From Heracleum sosnowskyi (taxonomy: Eukaryota; Streptophyta; Magnoliopsida; Apiales; Apiaceae): a stretch of DNA of 64,000 nt. The translations under genes were made by a program, and so were the position numbers. The stretch covers positions 110,133,111 through 110,197,110 of the forward strand of contig CM061244.1 of the NCBI GenBank assembly GCA_030848705.1, in the 5' to 3' direction. Positions 55,976-64,000 of the stretch are shown piece by piece (position 1 is the first letter of the stretch; every line of letters starts with the position of its first letter). The notes under the pieces were generated by a model. The model made no database searches, had not been told where the DNA came from, and saw only the letters and a program-made list of their open reading frames with translations.

Positions 55976-56381
55976 TATTCACTTTAAAACTGAGAGCAGA
56001 CTGGTGAAACCTAAGGATAATTTATAGGCAAAACCGTCTAAGGATTAAAGTCTAATGGTCAACAGTTAGAGTACCCATACAACTACCACAAAAGTAATTA
56101 ATGGTCGTGTCCTCCTTTAATCCTACAGATTAATGCAAAAGAGTGTGAAAGTCCAATGGAACAGATTTTTTAACTCTCAAACTTAATGGATAACCACATT
56201 AAAGTCATACACGGTTTAAAAGTATGAGACTGGCACAAAATACTGACATGAGAAGTCAAATCAATACATGCTGTCACATAACAGACATAAACCAAGTAGA
56301 CAGTAACTTCTCTTGACAGCAGGTTTGAAGTTGCTGTCATGAGCTTCAATAAGAATTGAAAATTTAGAAACCTTAGTAAAA

Positions 56382-59300
56382 TTAACATACCAAATTCAGC
56401 ATTCCCAATTCACTTACCAACCTGTTGAAGGTTGCTTCATCCAATGGCTTAGTGAAGATGTCAGCAAGTTGCTTGTCAGTTGGGACATAAATCAGCTTCA
56501 CAGTTCCTTGTTCAACATGCTCTCTGATAAAGTGATGTCTTATATCAATGTGCTTTGTCCTAGAGTGTTGAACTGGATTGTCTGAGATGGCTATGGCACT
56601 AGTGTTGTCACAGTAAATAGGAATTTCTCTTAACACTAGACCATAATCTAGAAGTTGACTTTTCATCCATAGAATTTGTGCACAGCAACTGCCTGCAGCA
56701 ATGTACTCAGCTTCTGCAGTTGAGGTAGAAACTGAATGCTGCTTCTTGCTAAACCATGAGACCAATCTTCCACCAAGAAATTGACAGCTACCAGTAGTAC
56801 TCTTTCTGTCAATCTTGCATCCAGCATAGTCTGAGTCTGAGTAACCAATTAGATCAAATCCAGTATTCTTAGGATACCAAAGGCCTAGGTTAGGAGTGCC
56901 TTTTAAGTATCTAAAGATTCTCTTGATGGCTACCAAGTGTGACTCCTTTGGATCACTTTGAAACCTTGCACAAAGACATGTAGCAAACATGATGTCAGGT
57001 CTGCTAGCAGTTAGGTATAGGAGGGATCCTACCATGCCTCTATAAGTGCTTGAGTCAACTTTCTTTCCTTTAGGATCAAGATCCAGACTAGTTGCTGTGG
57101 ACATTGGTGTCCTTGCAGGAGATGAATCTTCCAAGTTGAACTTTTTGAGAAGTTCCTTGATATACTTAGCTTGACTTATGAAGATTCCATCAGTTTGTTG
57201 AAGAATTTGTAACCCTAGAAAGAATGACAATTCTCCCATCATGCTCATCTCATATTTGTTACTCATGAGATGGGAAAACTTCTCACACAGCTTCTCATTT
57301 GTAGAACCAAAAATGATATCATCCACATAGATTTGTACCAGAATGATGTCCTTGCCATGATGCTTGTAGAAAAGTGTCTTGTCCACAACTCCTCTGGTAA
57401 ACTGGTTTTCCAGAAGAAAGGTGGAAAGTGTGTCATACCATGCCCTGGGTGCTTGCTTTAGTCCATACAAAGCTTTGAAGAGTTTGTACACAAAATTATG
57501 CATTTCAGCATCCTCAAACCCTGGTGGCTGTTCCACATACACTTCTTCTTCCAGCTCTCCATTTAGAAAGGCACTTTTGACATCCATCTGAAATACTTTG
57601 AAGTTGCAGTGTGCAGCATAAGCTAGAAAGATTCTTATAGCTTCAAGTCTGGCAACAGGAGCAAATGTCTCATCATAATCTATTCCCTCCTGTTGACAGT
57701 AACCTTTAGCCACTAGCCTTGCTTTGTTCCTTGTCACCAATCCATTTTCATCAAGTTTGTTTCTGAAAACCCACTTGGTCTCAATAACTGACTTTCTCTT
57801 AGGTCTTGGAACCAATTTCCATACATTGTTTCTTTCAAACTGATTTAGCTCTTCTTGCATGGCTATCACCCAGTCAGAATCCAACAATGCTTCATCAATT
57901 GTCTTGGGTTCCATTTGTGACAGGAAGCATGAGAACATGCTGTCAGCAGAGACTTTGTTCCTTGTCCTCACTCCAGAATTAGGATCACCAATGATAAGGT
58001 CATTTGTGTGATCCTTGGTCCACCTGGTGATTCTGGGCAAGCTACTTGATTGAACAGGAACATTTGCTTCAGCTTGTTGAGTTGAATGCTCATCAATTCC
58101 ATTGTCTCCACCATGTTCTTCATTGTCTCCAGAGTCATCACTGTTCTGAATGTTAGATGTTATGGTGTGTGATTGAGCTGGAGTTTGATTGACAGTAGTG
58201 GTGTTGACAGCATCTTTGTCAACTTCAACAATTTGAGTGAAGCTAGGTTCTTCATCTACAATCTCCTCAGCTTCCAGGTATCCTTGATTCTCAAATCTGA
58301 ATGTCTGCATCTTTCCTTCTTCATGCAGTCCTGGAAACTTGGTTTCATCAAATGTGACATTAACACTTTCTTCAATAATCCTGTGTTCCATAACATAAAC
58401 TCTGTAGGCAGTCCTTTCTGTGCTGTAACCCATGAATAGTCCTTCAAAAGCCTTGGTGTCAAATTTTCCTTTCTTCTCATGGTTGTCTTTCATCATAAAG
58501 CATTTGCTCCCAAACACATGAAAATATTTGACAGTAGGTTTCTTTCCAGTTAACAGACAGTAAGGAGTACTTGCATGAGTTTTGTTGATCATGGTTCTGT
58601 TCTGAGTATAACAGGCTGTGTTGATAGCTTCAGCCCAGAAATATGTTGGCAACTTAGCATCATGCAACATAGTTCTAGCTGCTTCAATGAGAGTCCTGTT
58701 CTTTCTTTCTACAACTCCATTCTGCTGTGGAGTTCTTGCAGCAGAGAATTGTTGTACAATTCCTTCATCTTTACAGAAATTTCCAAGTGTGGCATTTCTG
58801 AATTCTGTACCATTGTCACTCCTCAAGATTTGAACTTTTGAGTTTGGGGTTCTATCAAGAACTCTGACTTGATCAATAATCACTTGAGCAGCTTCATCTT
58901 TGAATTCAAGAAATTTCACCCAAGTGTACCTTGAGTAATCATCCACCATTACTAAGGCATACCTCTTTCTGGCCATAGATACATTGACTGGTCCAAAGAG
59001 GTCCATGTGAATTAACTTGAGTGCTTCTGTGTTGGTGTTTACTTGCTTGGACTTGTGCACAGCTCTTCTCAGTTTGCCCATTTGACAATCTTCACACAGT
59101 CCTTCTTGACAGAATTCCTGTTGGGGCAAACCTCTCACTAACTCCTTCTTCATCAGAATATTCATTGTCTTGAAGTTGAGATGTGAGAGCTTCCTGTGCC
59201 AAAGCATACTGTCACCAACAGTAGCTTTACTGTAAAAACAGTAAACTTTATCCTTCTTTGTTGAGCTTAGATCAGCAACAAACAAGCTTCCTTTTCTGAC

Positions 59301-59639
59301 CCCTTTTAGAGAGAGGCTTCCATCCTTCTTGTGATAGATGTTGCACACCATCATGTCAAAGTCAACCTTAAATCCTCTGTCACTGAATTGGCTGACACTG
59401 AGTAGGTTGTGCTTCAATCCATCCACAAGAGCAATATCTTCAATGACAACATTTCCAATTTCCAGACAGCCATATCCCACTGTGTAACCCTTGCTGTTGT
59501 CTCCAAAGGTTATGATTGGGCCAGCTTTCTCTACATAATGTGATAGCAGGGCTTTATCACCTGTCATGTGTCTTGAGCAACCACTGTCAATTATCCACAT
59601 GACCTGATTTTTCTTCTTACCCTGCAAAACAGAATGTTT
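56382..59639 (-). CDS. pol: Pol polyprotein: protease, integrase, RT, RNase H
   Basis: Follows gag in the same frame after one TAG at 59642-59640; about 1085 codons. Numbering from the TTG codon at 59627: the protease active site DSG is at residues 14-16 (WIIDSGCSRHMTGD). The pre-integrase zinc region (LWHRKLSHLNF...CEDC) is near 140-180. The integrase D,D,E triad lies near 207 (MDLFGP), 267 (SDNGTEF) and 305 (VERKNR). RT runs from about 619 (TKWVFRNK) with the catalytic YVDD near 765. RNase H has SDSDYAG near 930 and SRTKHIDIRHH near 1020. All key residues are present with no internal stop. The first Met (residue 10) lies four residues before DSG, so independent initiation is unlikely and expression as a Gag fusion is probable. 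Confidence 0.93.
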   Translation of the reverse strand, partial: KHSVLQGKKKNQVMWIIDSGCSRHMTGDKALLSHYVEKAGPIITFGDNSKGYTVGYGCLEIGNVVIEDIALVDGLKHNLLSVSQFSDRGFKVDFDMMVCNIYHKKDGSLSLKGVRKGSLFVADLSSTKKDKVYCFYSKATVGDSMLWHRKLSHLNFKTMNILMKKELVRGLPQQEFCQEGLCEDCQMGKLRRAVHKSKQVNTNTEALKLIHMDLFGPVNVSMARKRYALVMVDDYSRYTWVKFLEFKDEAAQVIIDQVRVLDRTPNSKVQILRSDNGTEFRNATLGNFCKDEGIVQQFSAARTPQQNGVVERKNRTLIEAARTMLHDAKLPTYFWAEAINTACYTQNRTMINKTHASTPYCLLTGKKPTVKYFHVFGSKCFMMKDNHEKKGKFDTKAFEGLFMGYSTERTAYRVYVMEHRIIEESVNVTFDETKFPGLHEEGKMQTFRFENQGYLEAEEIVDEEPSFTQIVEVDKDAVNTTTVNQTPAQSHTITSNIQNSDDSGDNEEHGGDNGIDEHSTQQAEANVPVQSSSLPRITRWTKDHTNDLIIGDPNSGVRTRNKVSADSMFSCFLSQMEPKTIDEALLDSDWVIAMQEELNQFERNNVWKLVPRPKRKSVIETKWVFRNKLDENGLVTRNKARLVAKGYCQQEGIDYDETFAPVARLEAIRIFLAYAAHCNFKVFQMDVKSAFLNGELEEEVYVEQPPGFEDAEMHNFVYKLFKALYGLKQAPRAWYDTLSTFLLENQFTRGVVDKTLFYKHHGKDIILVQIYVDDIIFGSTNEKLCEKFSHLMSNKYEMSMMGELSFFLGLQILQQTDGIFISQAKYIKELLKKFNLEDSSPARTPMSTATSLDLDPKGKKVDSSTYRGMVGSLLYLTASRPDIMFATCLCARFQSDPKESHLVAIKRIFRYLKGTPNLGLWYPKNTGFDLIGYSDSDYAGCKIDRKSTTGSCQFLGGRLVSWFSKKQHSVSTSTAEAEYIAAGSCCAQILWMKSQLLDYGLVLREIPIYCDNTSAIAISDNPVQHSRTKHIDIRHHFIREHVEQGTVKLIYVPTDKQLADIFTKPLDEATFNRLVSELGMLNLVC

Positions 59640-62258
59640 CTAAGTTGCATATGGTACCCAATCTTTGTTGGGTCCTGCAGTTTCAGTGTTTCCTGAGTTT
59701 CTTTCAGTCACAACATCACAAGCATTATCAAAGACTTCCTGTTTGACTTCTCTTTTCACCCACTTAGGTTTAGAATTGGACTTGGTCCTTTTCTTAGTGG
59801 ATGAAGCCTTTTTGCTGTTGCCAGCAGGCTCAGAAGTCTCAACAGTGTTTAGGTATGAGCATTTTTCAGTAGAGAGAACAGGTAAGTTAAAGCATGTACT
59901 CATGGCAGTGATTTTGCATGGCATACAATCAATGTTATTACAGACACTCATAGTTCTATGCATAAGGGGGGTTCTGTGTAAGTTACCATTGAGTTCAGTT
60001 GCATTGATCTTATCCTCAATTGGTTTCTTACAAACATATGTTAAGTGATGTGTAGATCCACAGTTATTGCATAGTTTCCTAGAAGCACCTCCAACATTAG
60101 TGTATCCATTTCCTTTATTGACACCTACCTTACCATTCCTGTTTCTAGACTTGGGAGTTACTGGATTGACAGTATGTTCAGAAGTTGCTGTCGAACTATC
60201 CTTGACAGTATCTTTTATTCCTACTGTCTTGACAGAAGGTTTGAAAGTTACTGTCTTGGAATCATTCTTGACAGTATCTTTGAAAGATTCTGTCTTGCCA
60301 ATCGTGACAGCATCCTTTGAACTTACTGTCTGATTGCTTGGTAAGTTTACTGTCTTGGGGATTGTGACAATATCCTTTCCTTCCTTGAATGTGCTGTCAA
60401 CACCTTCATCCTCATCAAGAATTTCTTGTTTGATGAGCATGGCTTCTTCATCAAACTCAATTTCAGCAGCTTTGAAAATAGGAGTTTTAACTTTCTTGAG
60501 AATGGTGGGTTTGACAGCAGCAATTCCAGGACAATCTTGAATCACAGTTTCCTTTCCAGGTCTTCTACCATAAGAAAAACCTATACCAACAGACTGATTT
60601 TCTGTATGCTTATCATTGTAATCCTGAACTATCTTTGATGAGTTTCTATAGGCCTTAATCTTAAATTCATTTTCAGCAATCTCATTCCTCAGGAATTCCT
60701 CAACCTCCTTAGCACATTTTAATTCATTTTTAAGTTTAGCATTCTCTTGAGCTAAAGAGCCTAGTGAACTGGTTTTGAGAACAAGAGAATCATTTTCAGA
60801 CTGAAGTGTTTCATTTAGCTTACTTAGTCTAGAGATTTCCTCATTAGCAGCAGATAAGCTAGTATAGACATTGAACATTTCAGCACTTAAGTCTTTAATG
60901 GTTTTCTTATACTCATCAGTAGACATATCAAGTAAGACAAGTGAAGGTACCTGACTTGAAGGTGTTGATGCTACCTCATCAGTGCTAGCCATGAGAGCTA
61001 GGTTGACATATTCTTCCTCTTCTTCATCATCAGAATCATCCCAACACTTTCCTTCAGCCACATAGGCTCTACCTTGATTTTTCTTGGAGTATCCACCAGT
61101 TCCTTTCTCATATCTTTGAACCTGTTTGGGTCTTTTGCATTCAGTAGCAAAATGACCAGGTTCTCCACAGTTGTAACATTTGAACTTTGATCTATCCACA
61201 AATCCAGTTTTGTATCCTCCTTTGGTTGAACTTCCCACAGCAGCCTTTGATGAGCTTCCTTTGCTGAACTTGGATGCTTGGCCTTGAGGCTTGTATGACC
61301 TATCCTTCTTGAACCTAAAGTTCTTGAACTTTTTGGCCATGTAAGCCATACTAGGGTTGTCCATGCTTTCCAGTTCCTCCATTGTGTAGAAGTCTTCATC
61401 TTCCACATCTTTAAGCTGTAGTACCACTTTCTCATCATCTTCAACCACCTCTTCTATCTTCAAGGTCTGTGTTGGGGTTGATTGTGTGATCTGTAGTACT
61501 TCACTTGGCTGTGTGATCCTTGGCACATGTGCTACTAGGGCACTTGACATATTAGCCATCTTGTTCCTTGTTCCACTTTGTATGGCTCTCTTTTGAAAGA
61601 GTTCGAGTTCATAAGATTTCAGAATACCATAAAGTGTCTCAAAGGTTATAGTGTTGAGATCTCTTCCTTCTCGTATGGCTGTTGTCTTGTGTTCAAGGTG
61701 ATCAGGCAGTGTGAGCAGGAACTTGACATTTAATTCTTTTCTGTCATAGTACTTGCCATGTATCTGTAATTCAGTTAAGAGCTTACTGAACCTTTCAAAC
61801 ATGGAGGTTAAGTCTTCACCAGGCTTGGCCATGAATGCCTCATATTGAGATATTAGAATTTGCCTTTGGTTGCCCTTAACCTCTTCACTTCCTTCACAGA
61901 GTAAGGCTAACCTGATCCACATCTCCTTGGCTGATGTGCAGCTTATCACACTTCCACACATGGCTTTATCCAGCGTGAGAGAATCGAGCAAGATAAGTTG
62001 CAAATGATCATCTAGCACCATTTTCTCCTTTTCAGGTTCCAAGATTTCTGAGGGATCTTTGGGAACCCAATGTGCAGGAATAATCTCACCATTCACTGTT
62101 GTGGCTTCAATTTCCTTTCTTGGAATGAAAGGACCATTCTCGAGTATACCTGGGTATAGTGGATTTGCAGCTTTGATAAACAACAAGATTTTTCTTTTCC
62201 AAATGCTGTAGTTCTCTTTATCAAATGCTGGGATCTTGATACTGTTTGATTTCTGCAT
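59640..62258 (-). CDS. gag: Gag polyprotein, about 872 aa
   Basis: I place the start at the ATG 62258-62256 (MQKSNSIKIPAFDKENY), about 40 bp inside the primer site, because the upstream in-frame ATG at 62354 lies in the LTR and its codons would run through the primer site. The N-terminal 250 residues match the copia gag domain (UBN2 type; YSIWKRKILLFI, LTSMFERFSKLLTELQ). A zinc knuckle CYNCGEPGHFATEC is near residues 355-368, and a second, CNNCGSTHHLTYVC, near 729-742. A coiled coil lies between them (about 480-560), then D(T/A)V-rich text near 640-710. The C-terminus is basic. It ends at TAG 59642-59640, in frame with pol. The protein forms the virus-like particle and binds RNA. Confidence 0.9.
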   Translation of the reverse strand: MQKSNSIKIPAFDKENYSIWKRKILLFIKAANPLYPGILENGPFIPRKEIEATTVNGEIIPAHWVPKDPSEILEPEKEKMVLDDHLQLILLDSLTLDKAMCGSVISCTSAKEMWIRLALLCEGSEEVKGNQRQILISQYEAFMAKPGEDLTSMFERFSKLLTELQIHGKYYDRKELNVKFLLTLPDHLEHKTTAIREGRDLNTITFETLYGILKSYELELFQKRAIQSGTRNKMANMSSALVAHVPRITQPSEVLQITQSTPTQTLKIEEVVEDDEKVVLQLKDVEDEDFYTMEELESMDNPSMAYMAKKFKNFRFKKDRSYKPQGQASKFSKGSSSKAAVGSSTKGGYKTGFVDRSKFKCYNCGEPGHFATECKRPKQVQRYEKGTGGYSKKNQGRAYVAEGKCWDDSDDEEEEEYVNLALMASTDEVASTPSSQVPSLVLLDMSTDEYKKTIKDLSAEMFNVYTSLSAANEEISRLSKLNETLQSENDSLVLKTSSLGSLAQENAKLKNELKCAKEVEEFLRNEIAENEFKIKAYRNSSKIVQDYNDKHTENQSVGIGFSYGRRPGKETVIQDCPGIAAVKPTILKKVKTPIFKAAEIEFDEEAMLIKQEILDEDEGVDSTFKEGKDIVTIPKTVNLPSNQTVSSKDAVTIGKTESFKDTVKNDSKTVTFKPSVKTVGIKDTVKDSSTATSEHTVNPVTPKSRNRNGKVGVNKGNGYTNVGGASRKLCNNCGSTHHLTYVCKKPIEDKINATELNGNLHRTPLMHRTMSVCNNIDCMPCKITAMSTCFNLPVLSTEKCSYLNTVETSEPAGNSKKASSTKKRTKSNSKPKWVKREVKQEVFDNACDVVTERNSGNTETAGPNKDWVPYAT

Positions 62259-62295
62259 TTTCTCCGGGATCTCAGATATGTATGTTAATCTGAAA

Positions 62296-62307
62296 GCTTT
62301 GATACCA
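62296..62307 (-). promoter_or_regulatory. Primer-binding site of the copia element (tRNA-iMet type)
   Basis: Minus strand TGGTATCAAAGC, two bases from the 5' LTR, one mismatch from the usual TGGTATCAGAGC complementary to initiator tRNA-Met. Confidence 0.85.
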
Positions 62308-62309
62308 GT

Positions 62310-63367
62310 TGTTAGTCCTTGTGTATTGCAGAAGGGGGGGGGGGATGAATGCAATACTGATAAAATTCAATCTAAATTTCAACAACTAAAATCAAGATTA
62401 AACGTTATCAGCAATATATGCAATCACGAACAGTATTTAGTAAGAACAAGATTCACAAAATAAATGTTTTATTTATTTTGCAAAGTGTTGCTACAACCTC
62501 AAGAAAGAATTCTCGAGCTTCGGGTTTTTCTTCAAAGACACTTGCTTGTCTCCGTTACTATTCTAGAATGAGTTGATAGTAGGTATAAGACTAACCCTAT
62601 CACTATCAGTCACGGGTTTGTGAAGCTGCTGTCACTGTCAAGTGGCAGCTTCTTACAGATTGTCTTACCCATGTGACTTTCCTAAATTGCTAACATGTCA
62701 GATATACATTACAAAGAAAGCAACCTAGATTCATTCCATTTCCAGCTAAACCAATTCAGCAGATAAAGACTTGACCTTGCTCTTGAATTGATTCGCTTTT
62801 GTTTTGCAGTGCTTGAAGCTTCTGTCGTAGTCTTGCAGACTCGGTGCAGCTTAGGGATACTGCATCACGCCTGTTTCTTGAACATTTAAACTGTCACGGG
62901 ATTTGACTGAGAAAGATACCTAGCATAAGGATCTTTATTGAGACAGTTACTTTTGCTGCAAAGCTTGCTGTCACAGGAATGATCTTTTGGTGACAGTATG
63001 AGTTCCCCGCATAGAGTGCTGTCGAGGATCCCAAACTTGCTGTCGAGGGCAATAGTTGTTGTCGCGTAGTCTTCCGCCAATGTTACTGTCAGAGTGAATA
63101 TGCTGTCGTGACTTGCAACATTCTGTCTTCTTGTAATCTTACTGTCACAGCTTTAGGACAGTAACCTTTATTCATGTTGTCATCCAAAAAGCATTCTTTG
63201 AGGCTTGAACACATAAGTGAACTTCTTTCAAACAATACAACTAGAATAACATTACATACTGATTACAAGAACATACTTTGGCTATGACAGTATGTTCTAC
63301 TTAATTTGAAAAATTAAGTACAATCAAAGTTAAGTTGTTTCTATGCTATCACCCATAAATCCCAACA
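62310..63367 (-). repeat. 5' LTR of the copia element
   Basis: 1058 bp with a run of 11 G near 62334. It is the promoter-bearing LTR in element orientation. It shares the dense TGCTGTC/GACAGTA motifs. A candidate poly(A) signal (AATAAA on the minus strand) lies near 62470. Confidence 0.95.
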
Positions 63368-63372
63368 ATAAT

Positions 63373-64000
63373 TTTACCGTTATATGTAACGTTTCTCAAC
63401 AATTTAATTTGAAAGATCCAACGATTATGAATTAAGTGATCAAACAAAGCGACCACACTTATAAGAAAGCTTTCATTATTTAGTCTTTAATATAATAACA
63501 TAGATATTTACGGGATATACTATAAAAAAAAAAAAATTTTATACAGAATTTTGATCGTCACGGTGTACTACTTTAAAAGAAGAACTATTACAAAAAAAAT
63601 ATATTTTAATTGATAATTTATTTTCTCAAAAGGTCAAAGTTCCCGCATCATTAACATATTACAAAAAAGAGTATCTTATATTTTAGCAATAAATATTTAA
63701 AAAAATTAAAAATTAAAAAAATTATAAATATTAAGAAAAATTAACGATGTTATCGTGGTAGTTTGGTCCTAAATACCGCCAAAACATTCTCAACCGTTAG
63801 ATCCAATACTTTTAAAAATAGATGATCAAGATTATATCTTATAAAAAGAAACTATTATCTAAAAATGATATAAGTTAAAAGATATTATATTAGGACTGGA
63901 TTTTCCAAAAAGTTAAAACATAAAAATAGTTGTAATTAAATAAGGAAACCCATTTATAACCAAAATAATAAAAATCGTTTAATCTTAAATAGTTTTTAAT
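63373..64000. other. AT-rich flank without visible gene
   Basis: No ORF of note. Words such as TTTTGATCGTCACGG and CAACCGTTAGATCCAATA recall the repeat family at 46320-48470, so the copia element probably inserted inside that family. Confidence 0.45.

Larger units (their letters stand above)
48829..63367 (-). mobile_element. Complete Ty1/copia Sirevirus-type retrotransposon
   Basis: A 14,539-bp minus-strand element with two LTRs (48829-49888 and 62310-63367), TG...CA ends and the 5-bp target duplication ATAAT (48824-48828 and 63368-63372). In element order: 5' LTR, primer site, gag, pol, small acidic ORF, very large extra ORF, polypurine tract, 3' LTR. The domain order PR-INT-RT-RNase H is that of Ty1/copia. 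The long gag, the ORF after pol and the overall size fit the Sirevirus (SIRE/Maximus) lineage. The LTRs differ at only four bases plus a G-run length, so the insertion is very recent, and all main ORFs are long and open. Confidence 0.95.

Noticed and set aside
1..64000. tRNA, rRNA or organelle-derived sequence
   Set aside because: Primer sites resemble tRNA 3' ends only over 12-25 bases; no complete cloverleaf or rRNA stretch was seen.

Overview
The window is nuclear DNA of a repeat-rich, AT-rich flowering plant, most likely a eudicot. Support comes from plant-type LTR retrotransposons with initiator-tRNA-Met and tRNA-Asp type primer sites, plant Helitrons with a CTAG-T 3' end, Stowaway, Tourist-like and hAT-type MITEs, and one small two-exon gene with a plant Site II/telo-box promoter. 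The species cannot be named from this window. Almost everything is mobile DNA. I found no rRNA, tRNA, CRISPR array or bacterial-type operon.

Layout. 1-1400: a possible inverted-repeat element with short internal repeats. 2196-2587: Tourist-like MITE. 3416-5174: three Helitron copies head to tail on the minus strand. 5191-5876: a poly(A)-tailed retroposed insertion with 15-bp target duplications. 5901-6654: possible exon remnants. 6851-8088: a tandem duplication. 8843-9121: the only convincing host gene, a 62-aa two-exon membrane protein on the minus strand, with its promoter to the right. 9459-26430: tandem and nested Helitrons with many internal tandem repeats, interrupted by a solo LTR (10039-11290). 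26431-31799: a truncated retroelement keeping one very long LTR (4.87 kb). 31800-40586: a deep nest in which a Helitron holds minus-strand Helitrons, one of these holds a gag-only Ty3/gypsy element (32256-39689), and that element holds a hAT-type MITE. 40587-44472: two more Helitrons in tandem, the first carrying a decayed RPA70/DUF223-like gene. 44473-48828: AT-rich DNA with a Stowaway MITE and an unclassified repeat family. 48829-63367: a complete, very young 14.5-kb Ty1/copia element of Sirevirus (SIRE/Maximus) type on the minus strand, with target duplication ATAAT. 63373-64000: AT-rich flank.

The copia element carries Gag, Pol (protease, integrase, RT, RNase H), a small acidic ORF and a very large extra ORF (1689 aa) in the position where Sireviruses carry their env-like gene. 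Gag and Pol share one frame and are separated by a single TAG.

The most unusual signals are: (1) a short motif, GACAG(T/C)A or its complement, spread through the copia LTRs, spacers and coding linkers, in places at exact 15-bp spacing; (2) three consecutive stem-loops in the gypsy LTR with nearly the same 17-nt loop but three unrelated, self-complementary stems; (3) long head-to-tail Helitron chains joined exactly at the CTAG terminus. Mobile-element genes serve their own elements; nothing here forms a host pathway.
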